Part shown: piece after piece, positions 50,401 to 63,931 of the stretch | Position numbering within the stretch: the first letter of the stretch is position 1 | How the letters are laid out: each line of letters starts with the position of its first letter | DNA from: Chaenocephalus aceratus | Taxonomy: Eukaryota > Chordata > Actinopteri > Perciformes > Channichthyidae | Reading direction: 5' to 3' | Length of the DNA: 64,000 nucleotides | Assembly (NCBI GenBank): GCA_023974075.1 | Contig: CM043797.1 | Span: 33,786,639 to 33,850,638 of the forward strand | Translations under genes and position numbers: made by a program | The notes under the pieces: generated by a model | Told to the model about the DNA's origin: nothing | The model's input: only the letters and a program-made list of their open reading frames with translations | Database searches by the model: none

Positions 50401-52332
50401 CAGGGCTCCGCTGTGTGATACTACCAAGAGGTGGGGAGTGTTGGAGGGTTAGTGTAATAGTAGCTGCTCTCAACAAGATGGTTTTGCAGCAAAGGGAAAT
50501 ATATTGGAAACCATCTTGTGTATTTTTTTATAATAAGTGAATTAGATTTGTGAGTGTATAAGTACCTCATATTTATTTAAAAAGCAAGTCGCTTATCATA
50601 ATGTTCAACATCTTTGAACACCTTTTACATGGCAAGGACATTTACAACTGAATCACATTGAGGGTTTGAAAAAATATTCAAATTAAAACTAAATTACCAG
50701 TAGTTTTTTTAACTTCACTGGAAGAATTCAAATACAGGACTTGTTGGACAGCTTTTACCAAACCGCCATCTGTGTTCGGCGCTAACCTCTGAGTCGGTGA
50801 TATTCTGTGTTTCTCCAGAATTTGTCTGCACTGTTTGGTTGATCTGGGCTTCAGTAAGTTGCCAAAATACTATGAATGCCATGCAAAACAAAGAAACAGC
50901 AATTCCCTAAACAGCTAGTCATGGGCAAAGGACTCCGCCTGACCCAGTCCACACGGCCAGCTGAGCTTCCCACATTGCCTTCCCATTCCACAGCATATGG
51001 ATGCAAAGCGCTGCCAACAGTGCAAATGGTGGTTTAGATCCATCTGCGCCCAACTGTCACAGAGTGGCACCTGGGGCTTGATGCTCCCCAACCTCTGCTA
51101 CAATCAGGCCACGGGTGCATTGAAGAGAAACTGCTGCAATATAAGCTTTCTCCTCCCTCCAGCCATCTTGACAAATATTTCATCTTTACCAATCTCCAGA
51201 ACTGTTTGCACCGACATCTATAAAGAGGGAAAAACGGAAATGATAACCCTGAATTGTCTGTAAATCATGGTGTTATTGTTGACATATACTTCCAAGATGC
51301 ATAAGGAGACTAAATTGGATTTTGAAATGATTACTCTAAATGTTTTTTGACACAGCATCCTTTTTTTCCTTATGCAAATAAATGAGCAGCGGCGGCCGTC
51401 TCTGATGCTGCTTCTCTCCCTGCCACAGGGCACACATTAGTGTCACACTCCCTTCAATGGAGGCATGTCATAAAAGACAAATCAATATTCGGAGATGTCA
51501 CGACGTTTGCCATTATTATTATTCCTTAATGCTAGCAGAGGCATGATTTAATGCCTTGCACGTTTTTCTCCTGCCTGCCGTTGCTTATCCATGGAGTTTC
51601 ATTAGCATACAAAGCCCTGTTTTAGTGGTGGGGGATTTGTGGTAGATAGCAGCCAGCCAGTTAGCTCATCTTACTAACCTCCTTTGTGTGCATTTCCTGC
51701 TGCCAGGGCTAAAGATGATGGTTTTGTGGCACGTTTGAGAGGCTCTGTCACATTAATCCTTCCCACACACCGCTCTAAACCCAGCAGCCTACAATCTTAA
51801 TGCAGAGCTGCTCAGATCCCCCCCTGATACTATAAACAAAATGGACGAAGACAAACAGCAACTGGCATAGGTTGGGCACAGGTACAAAGTCATTGGGGCA
51901 TCTGTGCTTACTCAGCTGAGTTTATGTTTATTTGAGAGAGAGAGTGAGATGCAGCAGAAATATAAACTCTGCTTAGATGGGCGTTTTTTATTTTTGGGAA
52001 ATCATTCCACGCCTTTCATAACAGGACTCATAAGGCATCTCCTCCTATTCCATCATGGAGATGCTGCTTGCTTTTTTGTATCCATGCCTGTCATACGATT
52101 GAGGGCTGCAGTGTAAACTTTCTGCTAGACTAAGCCTGGAAAACGCATCTCGATGCAGGGAGCAACAGCCTTCAGCAGCATGGTGGTTGCCATGCAAGGA
52201 TAAGTCCTTCTAAGCATCTCAAGCATCTGCAAGCCCTTCAAACTATACGTTACTTTAATGCAATGTCATGGGGAGAAAGTAACTGCAGACATAAAGTCAA
52301 AAAGCCCTTCTTTGAAACTAACAGAAACAACA
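50401..52332. other. Non-coding DNA with a possible conserved block
   Basis: 51360-51620 (with CAGCGGCGGCCG, CCATTATTATTATTCCTTAA and TTTCATTAGCATAC) has the look of a conserved element. No gene was found. Confidence 0.5.
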
Positions 52333-52942
52333 GCCATTCACACCGCAGTACTTTTCCCACAAAGGTTCATGAGAACTTAGTTCATGAGAACTCTTTAGTT
52401 CTCATGAACTAAGTACAGATCGCGTTCACACCGGAATAAGTTCCTGGGGTAGGATTAGGCAAATGAAGCCGCTGACGTCACTTCTTCTTCTTCTGCTTTG
52501 GGTTTACTGGCAGGCCGCAAAGAACTTCACGGCGTATACTGCCACCCGAAGTCCCCGGCCGGAAGTCCCCGGAGTTGGGGAATGGCTTCCGAGTAAATCG
52601 CCAGAACGCCGACACCTCCTCTTCTCCACCGCTCCCATATTTTATTTTGTGTTGCCATAAGTTAGTCTCTCTGCGTTTGTGCGCTGGGCTAATGCTAATA
52701 ATGCTAATGCGAGGATAATAAAATGGCGGCTTCACAACACCTTTTGGGAGTTTTACGGGGCGTGGTTTGCAATCCGCCCAGCCAATCAGACATAGGAACC
52801 TTTTTCTCCCACGAAAGTACCTGCTCTCTAGCAGTGACGGAGAAGGGGGTAAAAAAGGTTCTGATTAACTCATTTTTCTTCCGGCTCATTTCGGAACTAT
52901 ATCGGAACTAAAGTGGGAAAAGTACTGCGGTGTGAACGCGGC
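52333..52942. mobile_element. MITE with TTCACACCGCAGTACTTTTC inverted repeats
   Basis: The core TTCACACCGCAGTACTTTTC plus CCAC occurs inverted and perfect near both ends (left about 52337-52360, right 52913-52936), with partial similarity continuing outward. No target duplication is clear. The body has a CCAATCAG word and AAAATGGCGGC (YY1-like). Harbinger-type fish MITEs often start with similar TTCACACC words, but the superfamily is not established. Its open frames (for example 66 codons at 52463) are not genes. Confidence 0.7.
52375..52414. repeat. Perfect 18-base hairpin
   Basis: ACTTAGTTCATGAGAACT, loop CTTT, then AGTTCTCATGAACTAAGT. The 12 bases TTCATGAGAACT also occur just upstream at 52366-52377. 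It lies in the left part of the MITE. Confidence 0.9.
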
Positions 52943-54616
52943 TTTTGTTTTTCCCCGGATCAGCCTTCACGCAAATTGGTCAACCATTACATCACCTCCC
53001 TTTCAAGGATTCTGTTTAACAGAACTAGAAGTAATACCTGGTGTCAATTAACGTAACATGTCAGCATTCACAGGTGCTGCAATGGCACCACAAGGTGTGT
53101 GCTGTGTGTGTAAAGGTGAGCATTGTACAAGTTCTCTAGGAATAAAAAGGCATTCATTATAATGTGTTACCAATCTCAGACGCGGAAGCTACATGAGGTG
53201 TTTGTAATGACATTTAGCACTAGCACATAACACGGGGAGAACATGAAATCAAAAGTTTAGCATTGATGAATTAAGAGAGCAATCACAGACAAGAACAGAA
53301 TATTCCATTGCCTGCAATATTAGCCTACATCAACACTGAGTCTTTGTGTCACCACTGTACATTTCTGCACACCCAAACATGTGGAGAACACACTGACACA
53401 AAAGGCTCCCCACGGCTAATGCAGCTGTTTGCTTTAATAACAGGCATAAGCACATCCCTGGAGGCTGGTGCTCCAAGATGAAGTCTAACGCTTCCATCTC
53501 CTTAGGTCACAGCACCCTATATTTCACACTGGCAGGCCAACACATGGACACGGAGTAGATCTAGGGCACTGCGTGTTCATGTTTGATCTTATCACACATG
53601 TGTACATTTCCTTCAACGCTTTAAAGTTATTCCTTTGCTGGCTTAGGGCATGAGGTGAGTGTGCAGGAGAAGTTGGAGTGTGTATGTGTGGCCTTGATCT
53701 TCGCAGGAAATCTGACAGGCCAGTGTGCCTGCGGATTAGAGGAGCCTCTGTTTGGGTGGCTGCATAATTAGGACAACTATGTTGACACAGTGCTGCAAAG
53801 TGGCCTGCTTTTTCATTCCCCTTCTTCTCTGCTCTTTCCCTCCACTTTAAAGGTTTCCGCACATTACACCCAGACTTGAAACAAAACCCACATTATTCTA
53901 GGCAGGTGATGATTGCTAGGAAATTGTAAAAATTCAGCTCTCACTATGCTAAAGTGCAAAGAGGCAAGATTTTGCAATTGAACTAAATGAGGCTTATGCT
54001 ATGTTAGGTAGCATACAAGCTGTGTAGTTAGGAGTCATGTTTTTATTTCGGTTCATATGAGATCAAATCATCTGAAAACTGTCATTTGACTGTAGCTACC
54101 GCTGCATTAGATTTGTTCACATTTTAACCCTGTTATGGGTTGACAAACTATCTAGCATGCCTCTCGCCTAAGGCATTTTGGGATGGACCCTGTGACTCTC
54201 AGTGGGGATTCGAAGAAAATAGGTGTGGATTTGTGGCCACAGGGTTAAAACATTACGATAGACAGAATAGGAAATAGAGAGTTCTATGTTCCCCACCCTG
54301 CAAGGAGCCCAACATTCCCATCTCCCCTTTCAGTGTCTAAGTCATTTACTTTCATCAACGATAGGAGTCAGGGCACAAAGCAAAACAATGATCTCATCCA
54401 TCTCATGTCTTCATTTTTTCATTTTTACCTAATCTGTTTGGGCTTTTCGAGGCCCCCGTAACACAGAGAAGAGATTTTGACAGTTCCACAGGGAACAGTT
54501 GTCGTGCTTCCTGTACACTACAACAACATGTCTAATTGAGCCACGCAGCTCTGTGACATCCTCTTGCCAAAACCAGTCAGGAACTACTCAATTGAACTGT
54601 GAGTGAAGACCTTTGT
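52943..54616. other. Non-coding DNA, no gene seen
   Basis: Unique sequence. A 112-codon minus-strand frame at 53524-53862 has no recognisable feature and no splice context. Confidence 0.5.
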
Positions 54617-54652
54617 AGTGTGTGTGTGTGTGTGTGTGTGCGTGTGTGTGTA
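54617..54652. repeat. (TG)n microsatellite
   Basis: An imperfect 36-base TG tract with one CG interruption. Confidence 0.9.
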
Positions 54653-56696
54653 GGTGTTTGGCTGGCTGCAAGGCGATGGCTCCTGGCTGTCCTGGAATGC
54701 TCTGTGGCAAGGTCTGTCAGCCTGTTGTGCTCCAGGTAATAGCTGACATTTCTTCATTTGTGCACCTAATTACTGATTTACACTGCCTCTAATGGCATGT
54801 GAAGTCAGATCCAGACTCTGTAATGGCCAAGGGAATCTAGCCAGAAGTGTCCGAACGGCTCACTCTCTTTCTCCGTCTCTCCTCCCCTCTCTCTACCTCT
54901 CTGTCTCTTCCACTTTCCCCTGGCTGGCTGACACCTTCTCTGCATCCTTTATTTATGCACTCTTTCATCAGTATGGCGTTCTCCTGGCAAAATGCCAAGT
55001 CAAATTGTCACTTAGGATCAGAGATGACTTTATCTCTCTCTCACTCACTTCTTTCCCCCTTTTTCTCCTGTCTTCGCATCTTTCCAATACCTTCACGGGA
55101 TGACTTGTGCAGTCACTACATGCAGAAGCTACCAAACGGTGGAGAGATCAGTTGACTGGAAAGAATGGAAAAGCTGGCGGAGAACGAGTCAATGGCTCGG
55201 CTTAAACTGACACTGAGCAGAATCCCATTTTACACCACTTTCCCTTTGCATTTAGTAAGGATTATACATTTCCGAAATGGGACACAATATGTTTTGTTTA
55301 CGATTAGGGAAGCAAAGCAATGCGAAATGAGTATTTTCTGTATGAAATGCATCCCAATCAGTAACTCAATAAAGTTACTGCCTGGTACTCTGTTCCTATA
55401 TGTTATGTGGTTATGAGGTGGAGACAAAAAGATGGAGGGAGGGATCCACCCTTTATTACAACATAAGACCCGAGTCATTTCCTGGAAATGAACACACATT
55501 GGGGTGTGATATATGGCATCCCCTCTTCCATGTAACGGCAATCTAAGTGTCCTTTATGATTTCATTCAAAATCCCTCGTCCTTGTGTGGTGTAACTAGAC
55601 ACATTCAGGAGAAATGACGGGTGGTCCCTGTGAGTGTATGGAAAGCCGGTGGAGGATACAATATGTATTCTCCACCTGCAGGGGTGGGGGTTGGTAGAGT
55701 TCCTATTAGTTATAGTGAAAGGAATTTGCCCCGCTGCATATTGTTCAGGTCCACTGGATGAGCGCTGCCATGGTCGCATGCATGTGTGTGTGACGGTTCA
55801 AGTGTCCCACTGTGGCATGCCGTGTTGTACTAAACGAAGCAGACTGTAATGGCTGCCTTAATGAAATGCCCGTCTAATTAAGCCCTCTCCACATTGGTGG
55901 GGACAATCTAGATTCAGTCTCTCTTTCACTGAGTTCCCTGAAGGCCATGTTCCAACTTTTCCTCCAGGGCATGTTGCCTTGACATCTAAAAGCTTCCTCT
56001 AATAGCTCAATTGTGTCTAGCATGTCTGTTGGTCTTTGCCAACATATGCTCGAGCACTGGATCTTTGATAACGCGAAGCATACTGTCAGCATATTTCTTC
56101 CTGTACCGGGGAAGCACTTTGTTGTCTTTAGGGACCTTTGTTAATGAAGAATATCATTGATAGCAGTAATATTAGGCTTCTCTAATTGTCATTGCTGCAC
56201 ATGTTCAGAGATAACTCTTGTAAAAGCACCAGGGAATTTTTGTTTGTGAGTTTATAATTCGCAACATGGCCATCTGTGACTCATCTCTTCAACCTTTTGA
56301 CAAGGAGATGACTTTCCTTAACACAACATCATGAATATGAGAAGCATGTTGAGTAAGCTGACCTTCTGAATGTTCTTTAGCAATGTGACACAGTGGGGTG
56401 ACATCCAGACAAAGTGACTCTCTGAGATATTAAAGGGTTTGGACATGCGCACAGCTAGCAGTGATCGATGGTCCCACAGACACAGCTAAGTCATCTTTTA
56501 ATCTTTTTCCCCAGACATACAGGAACGCAGCCATTCTCCATCCTTCACACTGTGCTTACAGGATGATGACATCATTAATTGCAAGAATATATTAATGAAT
56601 GTTTTTCTGTGCAGATCTTCAGTATATACAAAAGTATGATAAACAGCCTCTCGTGATTGTTCTGCTTAATTGTCAGCTATGACCTTCAGCTGTATA
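54653..56696. other. Non-coding DNA, no gene seen
   Basis: 54855-54925 and 55030-55080 are pyrimidine-rich. The overlapping 100-codon frames there are Ser/Leu-rich by composition and not convincing. Confidence 0.5.
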
Positions 56697-56704
56697 GGTG
56701 CAAA

Positions 56705-57695
56705 CAGGGCCGGCCCTCGGCATAGGAAGTATAGGCGAATGCTAAGGGCGCATCAACCCATAGGGGGCGCCGAAAATGGTGTTGTTTATTTCATAACAAC
56801 ACAATTTCCCGATTTTGGATCAACAAACAAAGTACATCTTATTATCTTATACTAACAGAACTACGCCTATATTGCGTACAGCACCCATAAACTATGGCAC
56901 ACACCCCCCCCCCCCAAATCAAGTTGAACTGCCCCAGTCCCAGTAAAAACCAAAGGTTTATGTGAAATTGTTCTTTTTTTGAAATAATGGTTTTAGTGTG
57001 CAATTATAGGTTTTAATTTTGTATTTGTATTCATTTAAAATAAATCAAACTCCCAAAAAACGTACACAGCTTCTGTGTGCTTTTATTAACATTGGAATTT
57101 ACTGTGTAAGCGGCCGCGAGGGGGAGAGCTTTAGAGAGCTCTCTCCCGAAAGATTGAGAGGCTCTGATAACCTCAGCTCAGTGAGGTAAAGGCACACCTT
57201 TATATGATCATTATAGTTATAAAAAAATAAGAGAACAGGTGAAAAACAGGTATAAAATACTGACAGTACAAAAAAGTTGTTATTAATAAACAAGAATACA
57301 GTTTGAAAGGGGAGTGATTTGTAAAATATCCATAAATAAAAATAAAATCTGCTTACAGTTCTGTTTCATATGGGTGTTGAGAGATGTATCCATAGATCTA
57401 ATGTTGCTCTCAAAGTGCACCAGATTGATGCTTTTAACTTCAATATAAAACAAAAAAAGTCTTCCCGGGGTGCATGCCCCCGGACCCCCCAAGAGGAGCC
57501 CCCCCCCCCACTTAAATCATGTTCAAATGGATAGGAAACTAAATACAGTTGCACACATCTTGTGTCAATATCTTTGTTGTTGTGGTCATGCCACAATCAT
57601 GCACGTGCGACTCATAGTGAGTGTCTGCATTTTGGGGGGGGGGGGCGCCAGCTAAAATCTTGCCTAGGGCGGCAAATTGGTCAGGGCCGGCCCTG
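56705..57695. mobile_element. hAT-superfamily DNA transposon, non-autonomous
   Basis: Perfect 13-base ends CAGGGCCGGCCCT, with the exact 8-base duplication GGTGCAAA at 56697-56704 and 57696-57703. The sub-terminal GGGGGCGCC words are inverted near each end. The interior has C/G homopolymers (56906-56917, 57500-57510, 57636-57648), a NotI-type GCGGCCGC near 57111 and a ~400-base block related to part of the hAT at 37672. No transposase frame survives. Confidence 0.92.
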
Positions 57696-57703
57696 GGTGC
57701 AAA

Positions 57704-58955
57704 GCAAACTCTTGATAAAAAGCGGTATGCATATCTCGGTATCTCCGTTTCTTCTCTTTGCCCCTCATTTTCAGTTGGAACGCTTTATTCATATTTCTTT
57801 GCTAGCTGTCACAAGTAAATAATGAGTAGACTCAAGATGTCTTTGATTTGTAAGGCCTTAGTCGGGGTTACAGCTCAATTGGCACAGACAAGAACAAAAT
57901 CAGCTCATTTGCTGAGGGCTCATTAGGAGCCTTGCAGCTAGGGTCACCGTATGAGTATTTTTTATTGAAAAACCCCTTGATCCTGAAGATGACAGAAAAT
58001 ATGCTTGGCAATGATGGCAAGAGAGAGGGGAACGATTTCTCCAGATGACAAATTATATACTTTGAGCTTGGAGAAAGAGAGAGGGCCAATGCGGGCAGAC
58101 AGAAGAGAGAAAGAGGAAGAGGACATAATCTATACCTGTGTGACTCCGAAGCCCGCAGATGAAAAGTCACATTGTGTCAGACCCAGTTTTGATGCATGCT
58201 TCCCAGATGAGGCAGCCGGCAGATATACTGTTGGTATGAAGGCTATTCGATCAACACTTCTGAAGGGATATCAACATCAATGTTTGATAGTGTCCCATAT
58301 AGATGAAAAATGAATGTATATCATTTTTACCTCTCAGAGCCAACTGTGACAGTGAATGCTAACAGCCATTAGCTTAGCAGAAACAATGTATTTGTCATTG
58401 TTGTGCAGTTTAACAAGCTGACATCTGCCCTTTTGGTTGATGCATGTCTTTACCGATCATTATTTTATGTTGTATATGGAATCATGAAGCTGATTGGGTT
58501 AAAATGTTTTCTCTCAAAAACACTGGTTTCAAGCTACAATGTCTGTGATTCCCTGTCTGAGCTCCCCATGCTAATCTGATTCACATGAGCACTCAACTCA
58601 TATCTCTTCTCAAAATGTGTCTGTCTTCCCTGCTACGAAGAAAAACATATCTGTTTTTTGTGTGCGTGTATTCACCAATAAAACATTTATAGGATGTGTT
58701 ATAGGATTAAATCCATGAGTATCTGCAACCGGCTTTATAGGAAACATTTGGTACATCATTAGGCACATCATTCCAACAGCTGTAGAAGACACCATGCTGT
58801 GTTGGCCCAAAGGAAACACATCGGCCCACAATGTGTTATTGTTTTCCTTTTTTTCCGGGGCTGATAATATATGCTGAACTAATATGTGCGTAGATAGTCA
58901 AGAGGATAGATTTGCATGGGCACAAATGTGTTCCTATGTGCATTGACTCAGATCA
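57704..58955. other. Non-coding DNA, no gene seen
   Basis: A purine-rich patch (58018-58125) yields a Glu/Arg-rich 102-codon frame that I do not consider a gene. The rest is plain. Confidence 0.5.
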
Positions 58956-59420
58956 GATTGACTGGCTCTTTTAAGGAAATAAGGAGGGTGTCTTTTCTCA
59001 AGTTAATGCCCTCTCCACATAGCGATTTGGCCTCAGCCTCCATTATTCTGCCACATCCCATCCCTCTCATCTCACTGTGCAGGACATCTTCATTACCTTG
59101 GAGAAACAGAGATACCAGCAATAATTATTCATAACAAAATTATGCACCTCCAAATTAATGGAGAGGCATACTGCTCCATCCTGGTAATGTATTTTTAACA
59201 CAGGGTAGCACCGGGACACAGGTTAAGACCTGCAACTTATTATTCATATTCAGCACTATTTCAGCCAAGGTTAAATGCGGGTATGAAAGAACAAAGTGGT
59301 AATAATTGTGTCACTACAAGGGATATAGTGTATGTTAATGCCGTCAGCTCGTTTCTATCAGAATCTCCATTTATAAAGCTCAGCCGTTGGTTTATAAATT
59401 ATCATTATTAACCAGTGCTT
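58956..59420. promoter_or_regulatory. Candidate conserved regulatory block
   Basis: Contains GCAATAATTATTCATAAC, CTCCAAATTAATGGAGAGG (a dyad around AATT), ATGTTAATGCCGTCAGC and TTTATAAATTATCATTATT. The run of intact, varied AT-core words without simple repeats suggests conservation, which has to be shown by alignment. Confidence 0.3.
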
Positions 59421-59680
59421 TGGCAGATGCAATGTGCAGTTCAGTAGCAAATTGTCCAGTGCTTAAAAATAGCATAAATGGTTTTGGACAAGTAATTCAG
59501 GCAATTTGTAACTACGTTGTTTTGTTGTGTGTGCACCCGATGTTTAATCACACCACATATATGTGGATTTATAGAACACGGGTCTGTTTTAATTGCGACG
59601 ATTATGTGTCTCCTGTCAACCACCAGATAACACTACTGGAGCAATCCAGTCATATTTTGGATGTGTGTGACAGCACTGGG

Positions 59681-59722
59681 GGAAAGGCTGTGAAAAGGCT
59701 GTGAAAAGGCTGTGAAAAGGCT
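59681..59722. repeat. 11-base tandem repeat, about four copies
   Basis: The unit GTGAAAAGGCT is repeated three times exactly after a diverged first copy. Confidence 0.9.
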
Positions 59723-59925
59723 GAGATAGAGAGACAGACCAAAATAAATTGAGACGCAGTGAGTCAGGCGGAGTCAGAGGAAGCTCAGGACAGAAGGTTC
59801 AGGTTGTGACATGTTAATTGCTCCTCTGCAGCCAGGTTGCTGGAGAGGGTTGACATCCTGTAGGGTCTAAAACTGCCTGGGAGTGTGGCTCCACCACTTT
59901 TCATTCACCGCTGAAGGGTAGCACT

Positions 59926-59927
<2 letters not shown>

Positions 59928-59958
<31 letters not shown>
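59928..59958. repeat. (CA)15 microsatellite
   Basis: A pure 31-base CA tract. Confidence 0.95.
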
Positions 59959-59961
<3 letters not shown>

Positions 59962-62900
59962 CACTGCCTGCAGTAGCATACGGCACCTGGTGTTTATCAT
60001 CCCAAAGGGCATCACGTCACACTGCCAGTCCAACTCACTCCAGCTGATTGCCAGAAACCCACTAACTTGCAGCCTCACCTTCCCATGCCACTGTTCATTT
60101 ATAGCCCTTTCCAAACGGCAGATAAGGATTCCTCTGTACCTTTTCACGTATCTGTGTAGGTAGTATTTTACTTTGATTCCTGTCCTACTGCCAACAAGTC
60201 CATCCGACAAGGGTGGTACTTTCTGTTTCCTAAAGAAATACAATGGTTGAGATTCCATTAGTGACTTTTCTTAAGCCTTGAAACTGGCTATTAGGTGGTA
60301 TTACAAATGATAATGAGTGCACATAGAGTAGAAGCCTCTGGGCTGTTTAAGTAAGGCTTTGCCATTGAGATAAAGCAAGGCAACAGAGAGAAGTCACACT
60401 GCGAGTACTAGCTTACTAAAGGTCAGACTGTCAGTGTGGGGGCCACTCTAATCTCCCCTGACCTGACCTTCAATGGCGCAACATCATCTCCATTAGTGTT
60501 TACAAAAGCAGCAATCCCATTTCTGCATTATACGTGTGTATTTTTGTATACACCTGATAGTGTTCATACGCTGCAGTGTGCATCTGTGGGAGAGGCTGGC
60601 AGAATTGTCTTGCAACTGGCAGCCTGCCAAGCAACAGGACAAAGGCTCTGACAAGCAAGGCAATGGCAGCCAAAGGTAAAAGCCAAGGGTAACTCCACGA
60701 GTCACAAAGGCAGTTTAGTGACCAGGCAGAAGGCGAGCGCAGAGAAGCCTGTAAGTGCCCGGTAAAAACTCCAATGGACCATGACTGTGGCTTGTTGAGA
60801 GGGCCTTTAATTGGTTTAGAACCCATGTCATCGCCACTTAGATGGGTTTAAGATATGCCTCCACAACCCAGTAGCCGTGCACACTAAGTGGAGAGGTGGA
60901 GAGGACACACCCTGGGTCATGAACAGGTTTAAATGGAAGATATAATGAAGTAAAGCGGGCTCTCTGGAGAGAACTTTGCAGTAGATGGCAGCGTTTTGAT
61001 GACTAGTTTTCATGCTTGTGACTGTGTTCCCAATGCGCTTTCAGTAAGGGAAAGGAAGTAGGATGATTCTAAAGTGTGGGTAGTAGTTAATTTCTAAGGG
61101 ATTTCTTGTCTGCTTTTTATCTCTATATCATTATTTTTGTATGCTGTGCCTTGGCTGAGTTAAATTATGGCATTGGCAGTAACCTGGCGTTTTCCTGTAA
61201 TGTTAATGAGATACAAAGTGCAAGGGGAACTATTGAGTCACACACTTCATCATCGCTTGTGGAGGCTGCGGGAATAGGTTAGGACATCTATTTTTTATAT
61301 AAAAGTGACCTAATAATGCCTGACCCTTACTCTTTAACTGCTCAGCTCCCTTCATGGTGGGAGCACCCTGTTGTAAAACCGTGTCAGAGTCATTAGTCAA
61401 ATTGACACCCAACTGTGTTAAAAGTGTGGAGGGGCTAAAGTCGAGGAGTGAGGGCGCCTTGTTGAGTCAGGTTTTTCTCTTTTAAAACAAAAGGTTCAAC
61501 TGTATCTATCAAAGTGTTCTGAATTTAAAAAAATGAAAAAGCACAAAGGCAGTGATTATGTTAGTTGGGGGTTTAGAGGTAGTATAAGAGAATGGGGGTT
61601 CAAAGCTCTTTGATTATCGGGAGCTGAATTATCGCCCCAGGCAATGCCATCGGCAAAAGAAAGTTCAAGAGGTGTGGAAAAAAGGAGAGGTGTAGTCATG
61701 GAAAAAGGGTTTTCTCGAGGCTTCACAGTCTAGTAACCAGGATGCTGAGTTGGATCTGGCAAAGTGCCCCGGGGGAGGCCAGGAGCTCTGAGAGACAGTA
61801 ACCTAAGACGAGAGGTACCTGAGCTCCAGCATCAAACCCCTCAGACTGTGACATCTGGGTTTTCCCACTGATTCCCCGACTGAAGTGGTCGGACTGCCTT
61901 CACTGGTTGGGATAGAACGAGTCAAACATGAATCTAAATCTTTTTGTAACATGCTGCCTTTGATTCTTTTTTGGTTAATGACTTAAAAATGTCTTTGCAA
62001 AGAGAACGATGTATAGCATCTGTTGAAGGCAAAACATTTATCACGACTTAAAATGAATAGCTTTTTAAATAAATGGTTCTTTTTAGAAGATTGCTAGATT
62101 CCAAAGAGAAAAGTCAAAGTGGAGCATTTTCAATTAGATTTTAGGCTTTTTGCCCACAGAGTTTCTGGCTAAGCTTAGTCTATCATTACCCCCCCTCCCA
62201 CCCCATTTATATTACTGCCTGAAGTCCTCTAAATCCTGTGACTACTACATCTCACACATCTGTGCACTTTTATGGCATTTGCTAATGTACTGTAAATGAC
62301 ATAAAATATGACAAGCTTAGTTTTTTGCCAGCCCCCGGCTTTATATCATTCTTTACACCATTTTGAATTCCCATTTATTTATTTGAAGGCAGGTGTGATT
62401 TTATGTCCTCTCCATGGCTGTAAAGTGCTACTTTGAAATGCAAATGAAGCTTTGATTGAGAGATTTTCACGGAGAGTGTGTGCGTTCGAGGTGGCGGTGT
62501 GAACGCAAGTCCAAGGGGAGATGTTTTGTGGTCCCATTTGGGGCTTTGTGATGTATTGCCGAAGAACCAGCAGACTGGTAAAGGACGCTCTAGGACACAC
62601 CGTTGAGCTTCTAAATCAACTTCCATCTATGACTTACAGACTTTGCAGACAATCATCTCGGCTGGTGTTCTCACCATAAACCACACCTCTTATAAAAGGT
62701 GCAAACCCATTTCAGTACAGCTTGCCTTCATTTTTCAAAACCTTAAAGACTTTGCCGGAAAATAACATTTTTGTCCATTTAAGCATTTCAAAGAAAGGCT
62801 TATAGAATCCAAATGAAATTACAGGATTGAGTGTCCGCTTATTGCCTTATATGCACTTAAAAGTAGAGTGTATACTTGAAAGGTAATGGCTTTCTGCAGT

Positions 62901-63130
62901 CAAGTATCACAGTGGCTCCCACTGAAATGGACCTTTACTCCCGTCTTGACAGAGTCCTCTTAGTGAAGGTGTGGCATAATCTAGTTCCGACTCAGGCCTC
63001 TTGTCTCATGTCGTTGGTATCCTGCACACCTTCTTAAAGCCTCCTCTTCCTCCCTTGTCTTGTAACAGCATTGCACTCTCTCTGACAGGTAGTGCAGCTA
63101 GCAGTCAGCCTCTCATCTCTTTCTCTCTCT
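59959..63130. other. Non-coding DNA, no gene seen
   Basis: About 3.2 kb of unique sequence with no recognised repeat, exon or RNA gene. There is a short C-run near 62190. Confidence 0.5.

Positions 63131-63177
<47 letters not shown>
63131..63177. repeat. (CA)23 microsatellite
   Basis: A pure CA tract preceded by a CT-rich stretch. Confidence 0.97.
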
Positions 63178-63178
<1 letters not shown>

Positions 63179-63931
63179 CTTTCTCCACTTTCCCAACAAA
63201 GTTTTTTCCGCTAATGTAACGAAAAGCACTTGAAGCGATGGACATGCATTTGGTTAAATCCAAAGTGTAATACACTCATCCTCATCACTTGCGTTTTAAG
63301 TGTACAGCTGCTGACACCTAACAACCTACTTACCAAAAGGGTTAAGTTACATACTATCTAATGGAAATGTGAAGGCTGATCTTAAAAAAACTGCCTTTTA
63401 AAAATCTAAGTGGCCTTCTTATGAGCTTTTAACTTTCACAGTATTGTGTGTGAAACACGCAGCCTATTATTTTCTGCTTTCAGCAAGTTAGTTAGTTTAA
63501 TTATGCAGCATAGCGGCAGCTTTAATCAACATGGCTTGTTAAGTGTAGTGGCAAAACAATGGCTTAACACCACCCTAAGACATGGAGTTAGGCAACATAC
63601 GTTCACTGCTGCATATAAAGCAGGCATCCTGGAGCTCCAATTGGAATGCCACCTTTACAGGAAAGATATAAATTAGGCGATAACACAACCTTAAATTATA
63701 ATTGAAACACTATGACACTCACACAAACACAAATGGGATTACAAGAAGAAAATATAAGATTGTTCGTTCCCAATACAACCTCACATTGTAATTACAGCTC
63801 ACTTGATAAACGAGAAGGCAGAGATCCTTATTGCAACATTTATGAGCATTTATGGTTAATGCACAATGTCTGAGTCGCCTGTAATGGCCATGGCTGAGCT
63901 ACTGACGCTGTGATTTAACCTGGTACTTTGG
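63178..63931. other. Non-coding DNA with a possible conserved block
   Basis: 63780-63920 contains TGTAATTACAGCTCAC, ATTTATGGTTAATGCAC and CCTGTAATGGCCATGG, suggesting a regulatory element. No exon was found. Confidence 0.45.

Noticed and set aside
52463..52660. 66-codon frame with a Leu-rich start that looks like a signal peptide
   Set aside because: It lies wholly inside a MITE, and the leucines come from a CTTCTTCTT run.
58005..58313. 102-codon Glu/Arg-rich frame
   Set aside because: Arises from a purine-rich patch; no supporting exon structure.
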